From assembly GCA_947579605.1 (NCBI GenBank), contig OX388315.1, positions 372,001-436,000 of the forward strand: DNA of 64,000 nucleotides. The letters run 5' to 3'. The stretch's first letter is position 1. Each line of letters starts with the position of its first letter. The stretch comes from Athripsodes cinereus. Taxonomy: Eukaryota; Arthropoda; Insecta; Trichoptera; Leptoceridae. The translations under genes and the position numbers were made by a program. This document shows positions 52,437 through 63,824 of this stretch, in pieces. Under the pieces are notes generated by a model, which was given only the letters and a program-made list of their open reading frames with translations, ran no database searches and was not told where the DNA came from.

Positions 52437-52840
52437 GGCTGTTTCACCACCTCTGGATAAAGTGGCAGATAGCCAATCCAACATAAATCTAACTGATAAA
52501 ACGAAAAATGCGTTTCACGACTCCCCGACAGCGCTATCCTATAGATAAAGGTCTAGATAAGTTATCCGGCGGATAAGTCTTAGATAGTGTTAAACTGTCA
52601 AAAAAAATTTACATGTGCGTTGCCTAGATATATTCCTAGGCAACGCACGATATATTCCTAACTACGTGCATACATTCATACAACAAACACATGAAATTAC
52701 AACGTTGCCACTGCTATCTGGTGGATAACAATCCGTAAGAAATCTGTAGGTGGTGAAACGCTCGCTTCAGTTTATCTTGTAGATAAATTTATCCTAAGGA
52801 TAGTTATCTAGAACTTTATCCAGAGGTGGTGAAACAGCCC
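52437..52840. mobile_element. MITE with ~28-bp terminal inverted repeats
   Basis: The ends GGCTGTTTCACCACCTCTGG (left) and its complement (right) continue through ATAAAGT. The interior contains a further hairpin (GTGCGTTGCCTAG and complement at ~52617-52655). No transposase and no clear target duplication, so the superfamily is not assigned. Confidence 0.88.
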
Positions 52841-54735
52841 GTATGATTGAAAATTCATCATACTCTACTGATACCATTACGGCTTTTGGCCAAGGTGATC
52901 CCAAAACAAACAAAACAGTTACAACAGTGTTTCCACTTTCCGCATAAATTCAGCGTACGTTATGTGGACTATGCCTATATTCGAAGCGATATTATTAAAC
53001 AATCAAATTGCCTTTGCCATTGGTGACTCTGCAATAAAGTTGGTTCTGCTTGCAGGTGGATAGAATAACATGTTGGCGTGAACTTTTGTATACGATGCGG
53101 ATATATAAAAATTGAACTTACTCAATATTATTGGATTACTTATAATGCCATTCAGAAATTTGAAAAAATGTTGTGCATAAACACATTTCTACGATGTTTC
53201 ATTTTTAAAAAACTTAACACTATTTTTACATACATAGTTGCAAAAATTTACACTTTTAGATATGTTCAATTTGGATACCACACCATGTTGTAATATATTT
53301 TTTTCAATATTTTAATTATGACTTTACTTATGTACATTTTATTCTGTTGTTATGTCATTATTATTTAAGTAGTATCATTATTATTTTTGTATGATTTGTT
53401 ATGTGTACGAAATTCAATTCTATATATTGCACATATTTGATTATTATTTTTTTAATATCAATTTGATATTTTTCTATAATTTTATAATATATAAATAATA
53501 TTGACTGTCTATATGAATGCATTTAATATTTTTTACTTGGATATTCATGAAATCTTGGATGAAAAATTCTTAAAAATCCTGTTATGTTTTAAAGTTATCA
53601 GATTTTTGATAAGTCGATTAAAAAAAATACATTCTAGTGATATCTTTGCATTACACATTTTCTTTATATTGTCAATGTTTTTTTTACCTTATTGTACCTA
53701 CAACGTACACTTTGATGATTTGCATAAAATATGAATTAATAAAATGGTGAATATTCAGATATTTTAAAATACTTCTGTCAAATTTTTTACTTGGTTTATT
53801 TATAAACTATTTGACAATAAAATCAAGTATTTCATTTTGGAAGGCTGCTACTAATAGATAAAGTATGCAAAGGGATATATAAATGAATTAATAAATAAAA
53901 TAATATTATGTGTAACAAATGTAAATTTTAGTGAATATTCATTATATTTTGTAATGATTAGTGATGTGATGGAAATGAGGTCTCAAACTAAATTATTATA
54001 TTATATTTGTAAAATGGAGAGAGTTTAGATGCTGGACACGTCTTACTGAAACTCAATCTTTTATTTATTTATACATTATTGTATGAAATGTTTTGGCAAA
54101 TTGTTAATAATTCTGAGAAATATGTCACAAGCATTAGTGATCAAATTTTTCTAAAGGGCTGTGAATACTTCTTTTGAAACTGTGCTGTAAAATACAAATA
54201 TACATAAATACCATTGATTTAAAACTATATAGCAAGATATATGTTTCTTTATGAATATGACCATTGAGTTAACAAGAAAAGGCAAATAGTAGAGAGCCTC
54301 GGAAAGAAATTGAATTTTTTAAAAGTTTAAAAAAATATAGTGCCCTCGAAGTCATCTCAAGGGTAAATAGTACATTATTACAATTTTTGTAATTTCTATA
54401 TCAATGGCCCAAATTTATATGTCGTAGATTTGTCCAGAAAAAAAATAAATTTATTTTTCTAGCTTATCGACATGTAGAAATTTATATTCTTGCATTTACA
54501 TAAACTGCTTACAATGATATCATAACAATTTTATAAAGTGATTCTTAGTATCAAATATTAAAATTCAAAACTTAAAGAATAATATCACATGCCAATAAAA
54601 AGTCCAAACAATTTTAATGCCCTAATGAACAGTTTTTAAAGAGTATGCCAAAATAAAAATGTTCGCACATATCTCTTTTTGAATATGCAGCGACAATATT
54701 TTTTACAGAAATTGATTTCATATTCATTCTACTTA
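52841..54735. other. Gene-free AT-rich stretch
   Basis: No exon, SINE or LINE was recognised. 52870-53060 is less AT-rich and could be an old element fragment. Confidence 0.4.
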
Positions 54736-54742
54736 TGGTCGC

Positions 54743-55140
54743 TCACAACTTGGCCTCCAAATTCCGCAACCACCGGATCGCGTCATCCGTGAATGCGTGT
54801 AAGTCCTGAGGTTCTCCTTGGAATGCATATGTGGGACACTCGTTGATCAGATGGTCGATAGTTTGTGTCATTCCACATGTGCACGCTGGTGAATCAATCC
54901 ATCCCCATTGATATAAGTTGGAAGCTGTACAGCCTACATCACATCTTATACTATTTATTGTACACCATATTTTCCTGGGAAGTATAAATCCAGGCAGTTC
55001 TTCTGTTGGATCTGGTACTAGGGTTTGGTTTCTTACTGACTATAATGTCCAAAGTTCTCTCCACCTATCTTCAGTACTGCAGTCCGAGCTTTGAGCAGCA
55101 ATGTACATCCAATTCAGTTGATTGAGTTTCACTAGACATG
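54743..55140 (-). pseudogene. LINE RNase-H-end C-terminal fragment
   Basis: The minus frame ends GFILPRKIWCTINSIRCDVG, CTASNLYQWGWIDSPACTCG, QTIDHLINECPTYAFQG and DLHAFTDDAIRWLRNLEAKL-stop. 'W...DSP.C.CG..QTI.HL..ECP' is typical of the ends of Jockey/R1-type LINE proteins. The upstream part (DCSTEDRWRTLDIIVS) is in another frame, so the copy is broken and 5'-truncated. Confidence 0.88.
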
Positions 55141-55549
55141 TGTGGATATTTATTAACAATGTGTGTCTGTATGTTTTTATAGCCTACCTGCATATAATGT
55201 AAAACATAATAATAATTATTATTATAATATTTTTCACTAGATATTGGTAAGGCGTAGTGATGTGTACCTGTCTCTAAAACATTATTAGTGAGTTAAATTT
55301 CTCAGCCTTTGTTTCATGATCAATACAATTAGTTGTTTTCCATCTCATTTGCTGCTGCATTATAAGCCAAGTTGAAACATATTGCGTATCTTTTGTACTC
55401 ATTATTACAAAACAATAAATGAATCGTTCTTCATTTGAGAAACCACATAAGTCAGTCAATATAAACTTTTCGGAAATCCCTAAAAACTGTTTGTTACAAA
55501 AATTTTGAATGAAATGTTTATTAATTTATTCTTTTTGCTCATCATCATT

Positions 55550-55650
55550 ATAATATAACAGTGTTAACAAAGCAATACAAAATTTAATATACTAAGACGA
55601 TATGCAGTGGCGAGATTATCACTATCAAGTGATGTTTCCATCTAACCACG
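55550..55650 (-). repeat. Retroposon 3' tail, family D, minus orientation
   Basis: 'cagtggcgagattatcacta' then 'gatgtttccatctaacc'. Diverged. Confidence 0.55.
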
Positions 55651-55814
55651 AATGTTGATAAATAACTCAAATCAAAATGTAACTTATAGTGTATTTTTTT
55701 ATTATATTACTTAAGTGTTTATTTTTTGATGAAATATTTTATTTGTTTATTAATTTGTTAATTAAAAACCTTCATCATATTCGCTTAAAATCTGATTTAT
55801 GAGGTTTCTCAAAT

Positions 55815-56031
55815 GGCAGCGTCCACACAGCTGGATGAAAATGTCAATCAATCATTCGGTGACAATTTGGAGCATTCTTCGAAGAAATGTTCGAATGAAT
55901 GCCCTCTTCGCCTGTCCTTATATGGGTAATGAAGGCATTTCTTCAAATATTTCTTCGGAGAATGCTCCAAATTGTCACCGAATGATTGAAGATTGATTGA
56001 CATTTTCATCCAGCTGTGTGGAAGCGGCTAA
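55815..56031. mobile_element. Foldback MITE, arms nearly the whole length
   Basis: The left arm GTCCACACAGCTGGATGAAA continues through 'caatttggagcattctt'. The right arm is its complement with few changes. The ~215-bp element could fold into one long stem. Target duplication not resolved. Confidence 0.85.
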
Positions 56032-56139
56032 AGACCAATTCAAATATAATGAAAAATTGGTTAATTGGTTGTTTAACAATATTGTTTTTACAATTAACCA
56101 TTGTATGAGGTTATATATATGTAAATTTAACACACAAAA

Positions 56140-56305
56140 TTACATCCCTCTTTCACAACATACCGTTCTATGAAACAACATCAGAACACTTGAAATGTTG
56201 TGGGACAAGGAAACCCAGTCGGCGATGAGGCGCTCTGAATGGAGGAGGCTAGTTTTTGGCCTGTCCTCCCGAGAGGAACGTTTAAGTGTGAGATGATCTT
56301 CTAAT
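56140..56305 (+). repeat. LINE C-terminal fragment, family E
   Basis: The plus frame reads EMLWDKETQSAMRRSEWRRL then VFGLSSREERLSVR-stop, the same LINE end as 24470-24660 (minus). Confidence 0.75.
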
Positions 56306-56604
56306 AGGGGATATGAATTGTATTGATCCATGATTAATGTGTATGTATATTATGTTAAGTCCTTTAGTTATGTAGATCCTGTGTACCTACCTGTGATTAT
56401 ATTATCACTGCCTATCTAATTGTATAACATAAACATTAATTAATTAATGTTCTCTATATTCCCACATATATTATGATCATTACTGACATAAATACTGACA
56501 GCCTTACTCACAAAAGGAAATGTATATTTAGACCTGACTATCTAGAAGTATCTAAAATTAGCCCTGATTAAATGAAAACCTTACTCGCAAATCAATTTGT
56601 TCTA

Positions 56605-56740
56605 CAGTACAGTTGGTGGTCATTCCGGCGAAAACCTTCCTGTCCTGTGCTGCTCTGAACAGGTCATTCACTGTCCTCGTTCCGATCCACTCTCTAATGT
56701 TGCTCAGCCAGGACATCTGCTTTCTGCCAACTCCCCGCAG
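56605..56740 (-). repeat. LINE C-terminal fragment
   Basis: The minus frame reads RGVGRKQMSWLSNIREWIGT then LFRAAQDRKVFAGMTTNC. 'GR...SWL.NIREW......LFR.A.D' is a common LINE ORF end. Confidence 0.8.
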
Positions 56741-57198
56741 TGCAGTTACGTATCATTATACCAAAAATTCCATAAACACAACAAGAGTGAACTAACAACA
56801 CTAGAATACATGTATGTGTTGCTATGGTAACCGAATGGTCCTGATTGTTTTGTTTTGGACGTCCTCATTAATATTTTATGAAATTTATTCATTAACGGCC
56901 GGTCTCAATAAGCGATCTATCTCCGAACTTTTGTTAAAATCGATCTATCTTTCCGTTTTTCCGTTTCAATAAACAAAGCTGAGACAGAATCGCTATCCAA
57001 ATTCTCTATCTATCTCTCGGAGTGCTGCGAGTTATAGAATGTATGGAAATCAACGAAAATGCGTTTCAATATCCTAACTCAAGTTGCTTGTCGTATCCGT
57101 GGTAACAAATTTTTATATGATTTTGTTATCGCCGGATTTTGACAGATTGGCAGTGGAGTTAAGTGTTTTGACTTTTTGAGGTTGTGGTAAAATAAAAA

Positions 57199-57360
57199 AT
57201 GTTTTCAAGTGATGAATTATTCGAAGCTGGAGTATTTTATTCTGACGAAGATCCTATGAAGCAATACCAGAGAATTGATTATATGTCCGAACTTTCAAGC
57301 AAAGAGTTCACATACCGGTTCCGTTTGAACAAAACTGAAGTGAATAATTTGTTGACATAA
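57199..57360 (+). pseudogene. Harbinger (HARBI1-like) transposase, N-terminal fragment
   Basis: 53 codons from ATG: MFSSDELFEAGVFYSDEDPM, then SSKEFTYRFRLNKTEVNNLL and a TAA. 'EF..RFRL.K..V..LL' is the N-terminal block of Harbinger transposases. In-frame continuation IVPTLRVTSSR after the stop supports a nonsense mutation. The DDE catalytic domain is deleted. Confidence 0.85.
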
Positions 57361-57679
57361 ATAGTGCCAACACTACGTGTAACATCTTCTCGTTACATAT
57401 CCTATAAGCTTTCTTTATTCATATGTCATGTCCACAGTTAATACATTATTCTTTAGTCATTTCATCATCATCTAGGATAGATAGGAATAAATAATAAAGT
57501 CTAATATGTGAACATTTTTTGGTTTTAATTGATAGCTTAATAAATATTCAAACATGAAACAAAACTAATTTATTATTTATCCATACATTTATATATACCT
57601 TTATATTTTATTTTACAAAAATACACGGCACAAGCCTTTACCATATTTGGATACAATTATACTAATATAAACAACAATC

Positions 57680-58185
57680 GCTTCCTGGCAGCTTTCTTCA
57701 AATTCTCCCACTTCAGTCGCAGCTGCTCAGAGCGCCGAAAATCTCCCGTGTCAGCAGAATATTGGCTCGCAATCGCCTTCTACGTCTTTTAATTTGTTGT
57801 TGGTTGCGTTGGTGGATTTGGTAATAACCGATATTTGATTATATCCAGCCCCTCAGGCTGCCCACTGTGGCGCCTCCAGTGTAGACAAACTTCTGCAGTG
57901 TAGAATTCGGATAAATGGAAGTCCCCAGACTTCTGCACTATCCGGGTGGTCGGTGGGTCTCCTTCAATATATATCTAACAACAACAACACCTGGTCCTTT
58001 CCAAGAGGTTTTGCTTTCACCTGAAAATTAAGGCATTTATTTATCAGATATACAACAAGGCTGGTGTTATTTCTTACAACTGCACAGAACTGTGACACGG
58101 ATTCCAGCATACAATATAATACAACATATATTATATTATATGATCATTAAAAAGAAAACAGTATTATTTACTTACATTTAGTGAC
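57680..58185 (-). pseudogene. Harbinger Myb/SANT-like protein, remnant exons
   Basis: On the minus strand MESSLN ends at donor GTAAGT (about 58172). Then, after acceptor TTTTCAG, VKAKPLGKDQVLLLLDIY and a stop. Further on, AIASQYSADTGDFRRSEQL then RLKWENLKKAARKR (57690-57790) is the conserved C-terminal helix of the MADF/Myb-like domain ('QLR.KWENLKK.ARK'). Stops between the pieces show decay. Confidence 0.8.
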
Positions 58186-58449
58186 GATTCCATATTAATT
58201 TCGTTATTTACAAATGCAGCAGACAATACACGCACCGAAAAAGATGACACGACGAGAAATGACAGGAAAATCAACACCGCCACACGGTAACTATGGTAAT
58301 CGGAAGGAACAGCGATACGAATCCTATCTATCTCTGGCCACTTACTTTTTCTTTATTGAGACGCGGGTCGAAGAACGATACAAATTGGAATTTTATCTCG
58401 GATCGCGTTGACAAGGCTACCTCGGTTATGTTATTGAGACCGGCCATAA

Positions 58450-59080
58450 GTTAAACTGTTCTCTTTTGTTTTATACATAGTAAATAGTAAAATATTCAGT
58501 CATAGAGAAGTTTAAAAAATATAATCTAATTGATGATCTTTTGTTTTATAGTGTTTGGTGTTTGACTATTTTTCGTGATAGAGAATTCTTATTTCAATGG
58601 AAAATTTGAATTGTTCATCAATATGAATTATGTTCCATAATCACTTTCACGAATCTTTCAAATGGCAGCTGTTGTTCCTAATGTCAGAATGCACCAGAAA
58701 CAATTAACAAGGAACATTTTTAATCAGACATTAATCAAGTCAGACTAACTCTATTTTCTGTTTGTGAGTGAGGGATCAGTTAGGCAAGTATAACAGTTGT
58801 TGTAATAGCAATTATTCCATATTTGTGAGTAAGTTATTAATTTTTATAAACTTTATTCCCTGTAAGCTTTTGCTCTGGCTTTGAATTGTATTCCTGGGTC
58901 GTAATGTCATAGGCTATAACAATTTTAAACATGTTGACAAATAATCATTGTTTATTATTTTTCCATGCTGTTAACTGTGCATTATTTGTTCTTAAAGTTT
59001 TTAGCGTTATATAAAAGGCATGCATTTGTAAAAAAATCACTAATATGATATTAATATCTTTATGCATTGGTGGCATATCT
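58450..59080. other. Gene-free AT-rich stretch
   Basis: No exon or clear repeat recognised. Confidence 0.45.
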
Positions 59081-59084
59081 CATA

Positions 59085-59235
59085 ATTTCTCTAGGAATTA
59101 TGAGATATGCCACTCATTCTAATTTTTTTATTGGCACGGAGAGAATAAATCGTGTGTTGATTACATCCTGTTTGTTGATCATGGATGTGTTATAAAACGT
59201 GAACACTGCCCTATTTTTAAGTCAGTAGAGTTTCT
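59085..59235 (+). repeat. SINE family A fragment, rearranged
   Basis: 'atgagatatgccactcattc' and 'attggcacggagagaataaa' come from the family core. An inverted partial copy ('ggtggcatatctcataattt') directly precedes it at ~59070. Confidence 0.55.
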
Positions 59236-59830
59236 CTACTTTGCTTCATCCTTTCTCCCTACCCTATTTAGGATGTAGCATAAGTGTTTATAGTATAGTT
59301 TAACTTTATCATCAGAAAAAAATTTGTATGTATGGTCTTTGATGTACCGACCCTGAGCATGAAATAAATGCGCTGTTCTTATTAGCGATATAATTATAAT
59401 GTACGGCAGTTATTTATTGTTTTGCATATAATGTGCAATCACTGAAGGTTTCTTTGTTTTTACCATTTCATGCCTTGTATTGTATTTTAACATGATGTAA
59501 TTATGTTGAGCGTAAATAGTTTTTTGATGATTCCTAATAATAAATAAATAAACAAATGCATACACAATAATTTATTTTTATAAACGATTTGTAGAAACCT
59601 TTTGATATTTACACCAATCTTTCCTTGATCCATTTTCTACTCTCTGCTCTATATAGATATTTAACATGTACCAATTTACTCATTTTAAAAAATTAACTTG
59701 TATGTAGTTTTTTGGAAAAATAGGTCTCTTACTATTTTTTACTGCAAGTTTTTTAGTGTCCTGTGAAAGGAAAACATCACATTAAAGACATTCGTGCTGA
59801 ATTCAAAATCAAATTTAAAATTAAAACAAA
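59236..59830. other. Gene-free stretch with a SINE A head remnant
   Basis: 'aataggtctcttactatttt' near 59720 and 'cctgtgaaaggaaaac' near 59760 resemble the SINE family A head. No exon. Confidence 0.4.
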
Positions 59831-59834
59831 ACTA

Positions 59835-59985
59835 AGGTGATTTTTTATTGAGATATGTCTTTCAAAAACATTGTCAATTGATTAAGAAAGGACGTCTCTT
59901 TTAAAAAAATCAATATAGTAGAAAAAAACATTTATTTTAATTTCATTATGGAACTCTATACCTGAACACTGACATAGTGAATTTT
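59835..59985. repeat. Foldback repeat, family H copy 3
   Basis: 'aaaggacgtctcttttaaaa' and, at the right end, 'ctgaacactgacatagtgaa' correspond to the family H interior and terminal sequence. Diverged. Confidence 0.65.
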
Positions 59986-59989
59986 TAAT

Positions 59990-60085
59990 TCAGCGATAAG
60001 GTATGCCATCCATCCCGAATGTCTTATTTTTTACTGCCATAAAAAGAACTGCTTGCATATTTATTACATACAGTTACGGCTTGTT
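59990..60085 (+). repeat. SINE family A fragment
   Basis: 'ttcagcgataaggtatgcca', then 'tccatcccgaatgtctta' and 'gcttgcatatttattacata'. The 3' end is lost. Confidence 0.65.
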
Positions 60086-60589
60086 CCATTAAAATAGTCT
60101 TTAATTTTTAAAGTGCCTTCGAATTTCATAAAAAAGATAAAAATCCGAAATGAAAAAAATTAATATTACCTACCTACAATTTTAAAGATTCCTCAAGGAA
60201 ATTGTTTATTTGCTACGTTACGCTATGCTGTTGGTGAACGATACAATGGTTACCAAGATAATTTATATAAACAACAGTTGTCAAAGTTATTATAAATATT
60301 GTATATAATGACATCTGCCGTGTTCTGAAATGTAACCGAGATGAATTATTTAAATTTAAAGTTAGTTCAGGAAATGGAAAACTAACTTTGTCTTTTATGA
60401 AACCGGATATAGGTCTGTTATCTGATTACCTCACATGTGATGCTATCTATACATAGACTTTATGGGGAATAATCTAAAAACAATTTATTTATTGAATAAA
60501 TTTATTGAAAATGACTATTTACAACATGAAAATACATTTAAAAAAATACAAACTATTGGCATCACATAATATGTACTCAACAAAATATG

Positions 60590-60692
60590 GCTCCTTAGCT
60601 TATGCACAATACTATATATTGAGAAGAGTTGAAAATGTGGCTCCTTAGCTTATGCACAATATGTACTATACATTGAGAAGAGTTGAAAATGA
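60590..60692. repeat. Two-copy tandem duplication (~52-bp unit)
   Basis: 'ggctccttagcttatgcaca' through 'gagaagagttgaaaatg' is repeated back to back, differing mainly by a short insertion. Confidence 0.9.
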
Positions 60693-60716
60693 TATCATTA
60701 TAATGGAATGATGATA

Positions 60717-60865
60717 ATAATAATAATAATAATAATAATAAACTTTATTGTACAAAATATATGGATACAAATGATAAAGTTACATGGTATAAACGAATAA
60801 TTTTGCACAATGGGCGAGTTTATCGCAGGGATGCGATATCTTCCAACTAACCCAAATGCTCTATT
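60717..60865 (-). repeat. Retroposon 3' end, family D, with (ATT)n tail
   Basis: The best copy of the tail in the window: (AAT)n at 60717-60741, 'aaactttattgtacaaaata', then 'gggcgagtttatcgcaggga' and 'atatcttccaactaaccc'. Its own 3' end is the (ATT)n on the left. Confidence 0.85.
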
Positions 60866-61471
60866 AAGAATATCTTTTTATAAGGTGGATTGACGATCTT
60901 CGCTGGAACTGCGAGACAGTTTTCAGTTGTGTCACGACTGCTGATGGCTATGATGGAATACATTTATAATGAAATTTACAAATTCACGATATTTACTGCT
61001 TTGCTCGACAATGCACTCTTACAATTATAGTTATATAGTGCATAGTACTTCATTTGGCCATCCTGACCCAATAGAGTGCTATCTTGCAGTTTCTTCTATA
61101 CAATTAGTACACAAACATAACATAAATATATTTTCCAAGTCATTCATAAATTAACACAACACAAATATATTATTATACCTAATTGTTGATTGTAATTTAT
61201 ATAAATAATTAAATTCATTATGAGATTCTTTGTTTCGTCATGACATATCTGTTAATTCATACAAGGATTTATTTCTGGTTTGCTAGCGCAGTAAAATACA
61301 TATTAAAATTTTCAAGATTAAGTTATTTATAGTTTGGCATAATTATATGAACAAAGTAAAGAAATTATACAATATACCTATTACAAGATTCTACTTTATG
61401 ACAAATTCAAGTAAAATTATACTTTCCCCATTACAATAAGGTCTATATTCTTATAAATTAATAAAACATAC
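60866..61471. other. Gene-free AT-rich stretch
   Basis: No further exon of the candidate gene at 61472 was recognised on the minus strand. Confidence 0.4.
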
Positions 61472-61668
61472 CAGATGATCGCAAAAGTGTAAGGATAGCA
61501 TCCTTTTCTAACCTTTCCTGGTACATAAAGGTAATAACAATATTGTTGGAGTCACAAAAAGTTTGTATAGCACTAAATGTGTGTTGGAAAAGAGACAGCG
61601 CCTTGACTATCTCAGGTGGCACGAATTCTCTTGAAAGGGAACAGTCTTGCTGTGTACAGTGACTTTGT
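61472..61668 (-). CDS. Candidate coding exon of an unidentified gene
   Basis: A 197-nt stretch open on the minus strand between AG (TTGCTTGAG|A) and a strong donor (TCTG|GTATGT). Starting in phase 1 it reads QSHCTQQDCSLSREFVPPEI, VKALSLFQHTFSAIQTFCDS, NNIVITFMYQERLEKDAILT and LLRSSG. Codon use and amino-acid composition look like real protein and unlike the AT-driven frames around it. I do not recognise the family. It lies 1 kb downstream of the Ly6 gene on the same strand, but that gene has already ended, so it would belong to another transcription unit whose other exons I could not find. Confidence 0.5.
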
Positions 61669-62220
61669 CTCAAGCAACAATAATATATTACATTATTAAT
61701 ATGATACATTGAAGGTATATCTACCTATTGCACTAGATATGTAAGTATGTAACATGTACTTAATAACAGAGTCTATTTGATCAGGAATTTGTCAACTCTT
61801 GACCACATAAAGTGATTCATACTGTAGTAGGTCTTCTGTATCATGTATCAGAAAGGTTGACTGTTGATTACATTATTACTGTTACATGATTGGTTGTATA
61901 ATAACAATCATGTAAATTTCCAGCAAAGTCCTATGGATGATAAGGAAGAATATCTTCCAATTAAAAATTACTTCGCAATAGAAAGTACTGTGCGATTTTT
62001 CAAAATATTAAACCTAATCAAAACTTCAGATAAAAAATTTCTTTGAATTTTGCGATAAAAAATTTCATTGTACAGTAAAAACAATGTATGTTAGCTGCAA
62101 AATTGAAACTTTAAATCTCTCAATTTATAAAGTTCTCAAAATATTTAAGTCTATAAACATCTACAGAGTTCTGAATTTAAAATACAAAATTTAATTTAGT
62201 AAAAAATGTAAAAGATGACA
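61669..62220. other. Gene-free stretch
   Basis: A TTTCCAG acceptor-like site at 61916-61922 on the plus strand precedes ~40 open codons (QSPMDDKEEYLPIK...). This is too weak to call. Confidence 0.35.
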
Positions 62221-62224
62221 AAGA

Positions 62225-62420
62225 GGATATACCTATCTAAATGAAGGGTGTGAGGAAGCGCGGATGTCCGAGAACCACATGGATCAAACTCTCAAGGATG
62301 ACCATGTGTTAAGTAAGAGCAATCGACAATGTGCGTGTATGAGAAATTGTATGAATTTAGAAGAAGTGAAAGAAGTAGGTAAGGATAGATCTATATGGTG
62401 TGAGGGTATAGATAGATAAT
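62225..62420 (+). repeat. LINE family L 3' fragment, decayed
   Basis: 'ggaagcgcggatgtccgaga', 'gtgcgtgtatgagaaattgt' and 'agtgaaagaagtaggtaagg' then 'tggtgtgagggtataga' match the family L end. Confidence 0.75.
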
Positions 62421-62653
62421 AATACTTAAGTATATAATTTTGAAGACTGTTTTTTATCCTTAAATACAAAGTAGGTACAAGTTCTATAAATCAAAATGAT
62501 TTGAAAGCAACTCAGTCAAAATATCATTTAACATTTAAAAATCATTAATACTATATTTTATAAGTTCACTTTTGTACGCTTGGAATGTAAAACTGACAAG
62601 ATTTGTCATGATAAAATTATGTACAAAATATTTCATTATAAACTATATATATT

Positions 62654-62862
62654 TTATCTGGCTAGAAGATATGCGACTAGTAGTGTGACAGGTAATGCTA
62701 ATAGGACAGGAGAAACGGAAAAGATCCCCGCGGAGTTGCAACCGTCTGTACCACAAGTGAAGACGCAGGATCTGTACTCCAGTTGGTCACCACTGTGCTT
62801 GACATAGTTGCAATAGTTACCCAGATCCAGGGCTGAGCAATATCGCTTGGTCCCTATGCCAC
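62654..62862 (-). CDS. Ly6/quiver-like GPI-anchored protein, last exon
   Basis: After acceptor CTTTCAG it completes Gly and reads GIGTKRYCSALDLGNYC, HSGDQLEYRSCVFTCGTDGC and NSAG, then a hydrophobic tail ending VAYLLAR-stop at 62654. The spacing RSCVFTC-x3-GCN is the conserved end of insect Ly6/uPAR-domain proteins (quiver/sleepless, crooked and relatives). The hydrophobic end after Asn-Ser-Ala-Gly is a GPI-attachment signal. These proteins act at the cell surface or in the secretory pathway, for example in septate junction assembly or ion-channel control; which role applies here cannot be told. With the upstream exon the mature part has ten cysteines. Confidence 0.93.
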
Positions 62863-63039
62863 CTGAAAGTACATAAATAATTTATTAGAAATTTATTGAT
62901 AGAATATCAAAATGATGCAGAAATTTATAAGGAAGTTAATTTTGATTTTCAAATACTTTTTGATCAAATTTTAACCAAGACTTTGTAGCTTATAATTTTA
63001 TTTATTTAATATATAAATGTTAAAGTAATAATATTTGGG

Positions 63040-63228
63040 TTCCAAGTTAAAATATTTAAAGATAGATCTGGGCTCACGACGGATCCAGATACACCTTGAA
63101 CACATTTACACAAAGTATAGCTACAGCTGGTGTTATGAAAGTGAAGAAGATCGGCAGTGGGATTCGATCCACACTCTTTCCATTTGGAAGTCGAGGACTT
63201 AAGCATCAAGTTGCTCACCACAACATAG
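63040..63228 (-). repeat. tRNA-derived SINE family C copy in the Ly6 intron, minus orientation
   Basis: On the minus strand box B is GGATCGAATCCC and the head 'gtggtgagcaacttgatgct'. The body is diverged; the 3' part reads 'gtgagcccagatctatc'. Confidence 0.7.
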
Positions 63229-63674
63229 ATATAAATGTCTACTACTAGAGAATTGATTATAGGTATTTAGTCTTTTATAAGAAAAAAAAAAGAAGATGAA
63301 AAAGTTATTCAATTATATGCATTGCATTTCCCATTACATTGTTCCATCACCAACTTTAAACAACAACAAAAAAAATGAATAAAAAATTATGGGTTAGTAA
63401 TCACTTAACAGTTTGGTACAATATGCATAATAATTCAATCAGATATCTCAATTGGAGAATTGTGTTTCCACAATGTTAATATTATGCAAAATCTATTTGA
63501 AAGAAGTAAGAAAGGCAACGACTATCCACTTGAGAAGTCTGATTGATTTTGTCATCCGTGCGTTGTGCCCAAATCCAGTAAACAAGCAAATAATTAGTAT
63601 ACATATATAAAAATTGTTTGGATCAAATATATCGCAGTATCTTCGTATGGAATGAAAATAAAAAGAAAACTAAC

Positions 63675-63824
63675 CAAGTAGCGCAGTACTTTTGATGCAA
63701 TACTGAGCCTCAAACACATTGTCACAATCCTCTGGCTCAAATGTGTTGTCTGGCTCATTGATGAGGAGATCTGTACAGTCAATGTGTTGAGCAGAATCAC
63801 ATTGGAAACATTTTATACATGATG
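63675..63824 (-). CDS. Ly6/quiver-like GPI-anchored protein, second-last exon
   Basis: 150 nt between acceptor AAATAG and donor CTTG|GTTAGT. It reads SCIKCFQCDSAQHIDCTDLL then INEPDNTFEPEDCDN and EAQYCIKSTALL, and ends in phase 1 to fit the last exon (LL-G-GIGT). 'IKCFQCDS...DC.D' is the first Ly6 finger. Cleavage of the signal peptide is expected near SCIK. The start codon and signal peptide are on an exon to the right of the window. Confidence 0.93.

Larger units (their letters stand above)
56896..58446. mobile_element. PIF/Harbinger DNA transposon, internally deleted
   Basis: A 15-bp perfect terminal inverted repeat GGCCGGTCTCAATAA sits at both ends, with one mismatched outer base. TAA duplications flank the element (56893-56895, 58447-58449). 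Inside, on opposite strands, are the start of the transposase gene and pieces of the Myb/SANT-like partner gene. This is the two-gene layout of animal Harbinger elements. At 1.55 kb, roughly half or more of the usual length is missing. Confidence 0.93.

Noticed and set aside
61923..62046. Possible last exon on the plus strand (QSPMDDKEEYLPIK...)
   Set aside because: It has one acceptor-like site and 40 open codons, but resembles a decayed family D tail ('atatcttccaattaa') and has no partner exon.
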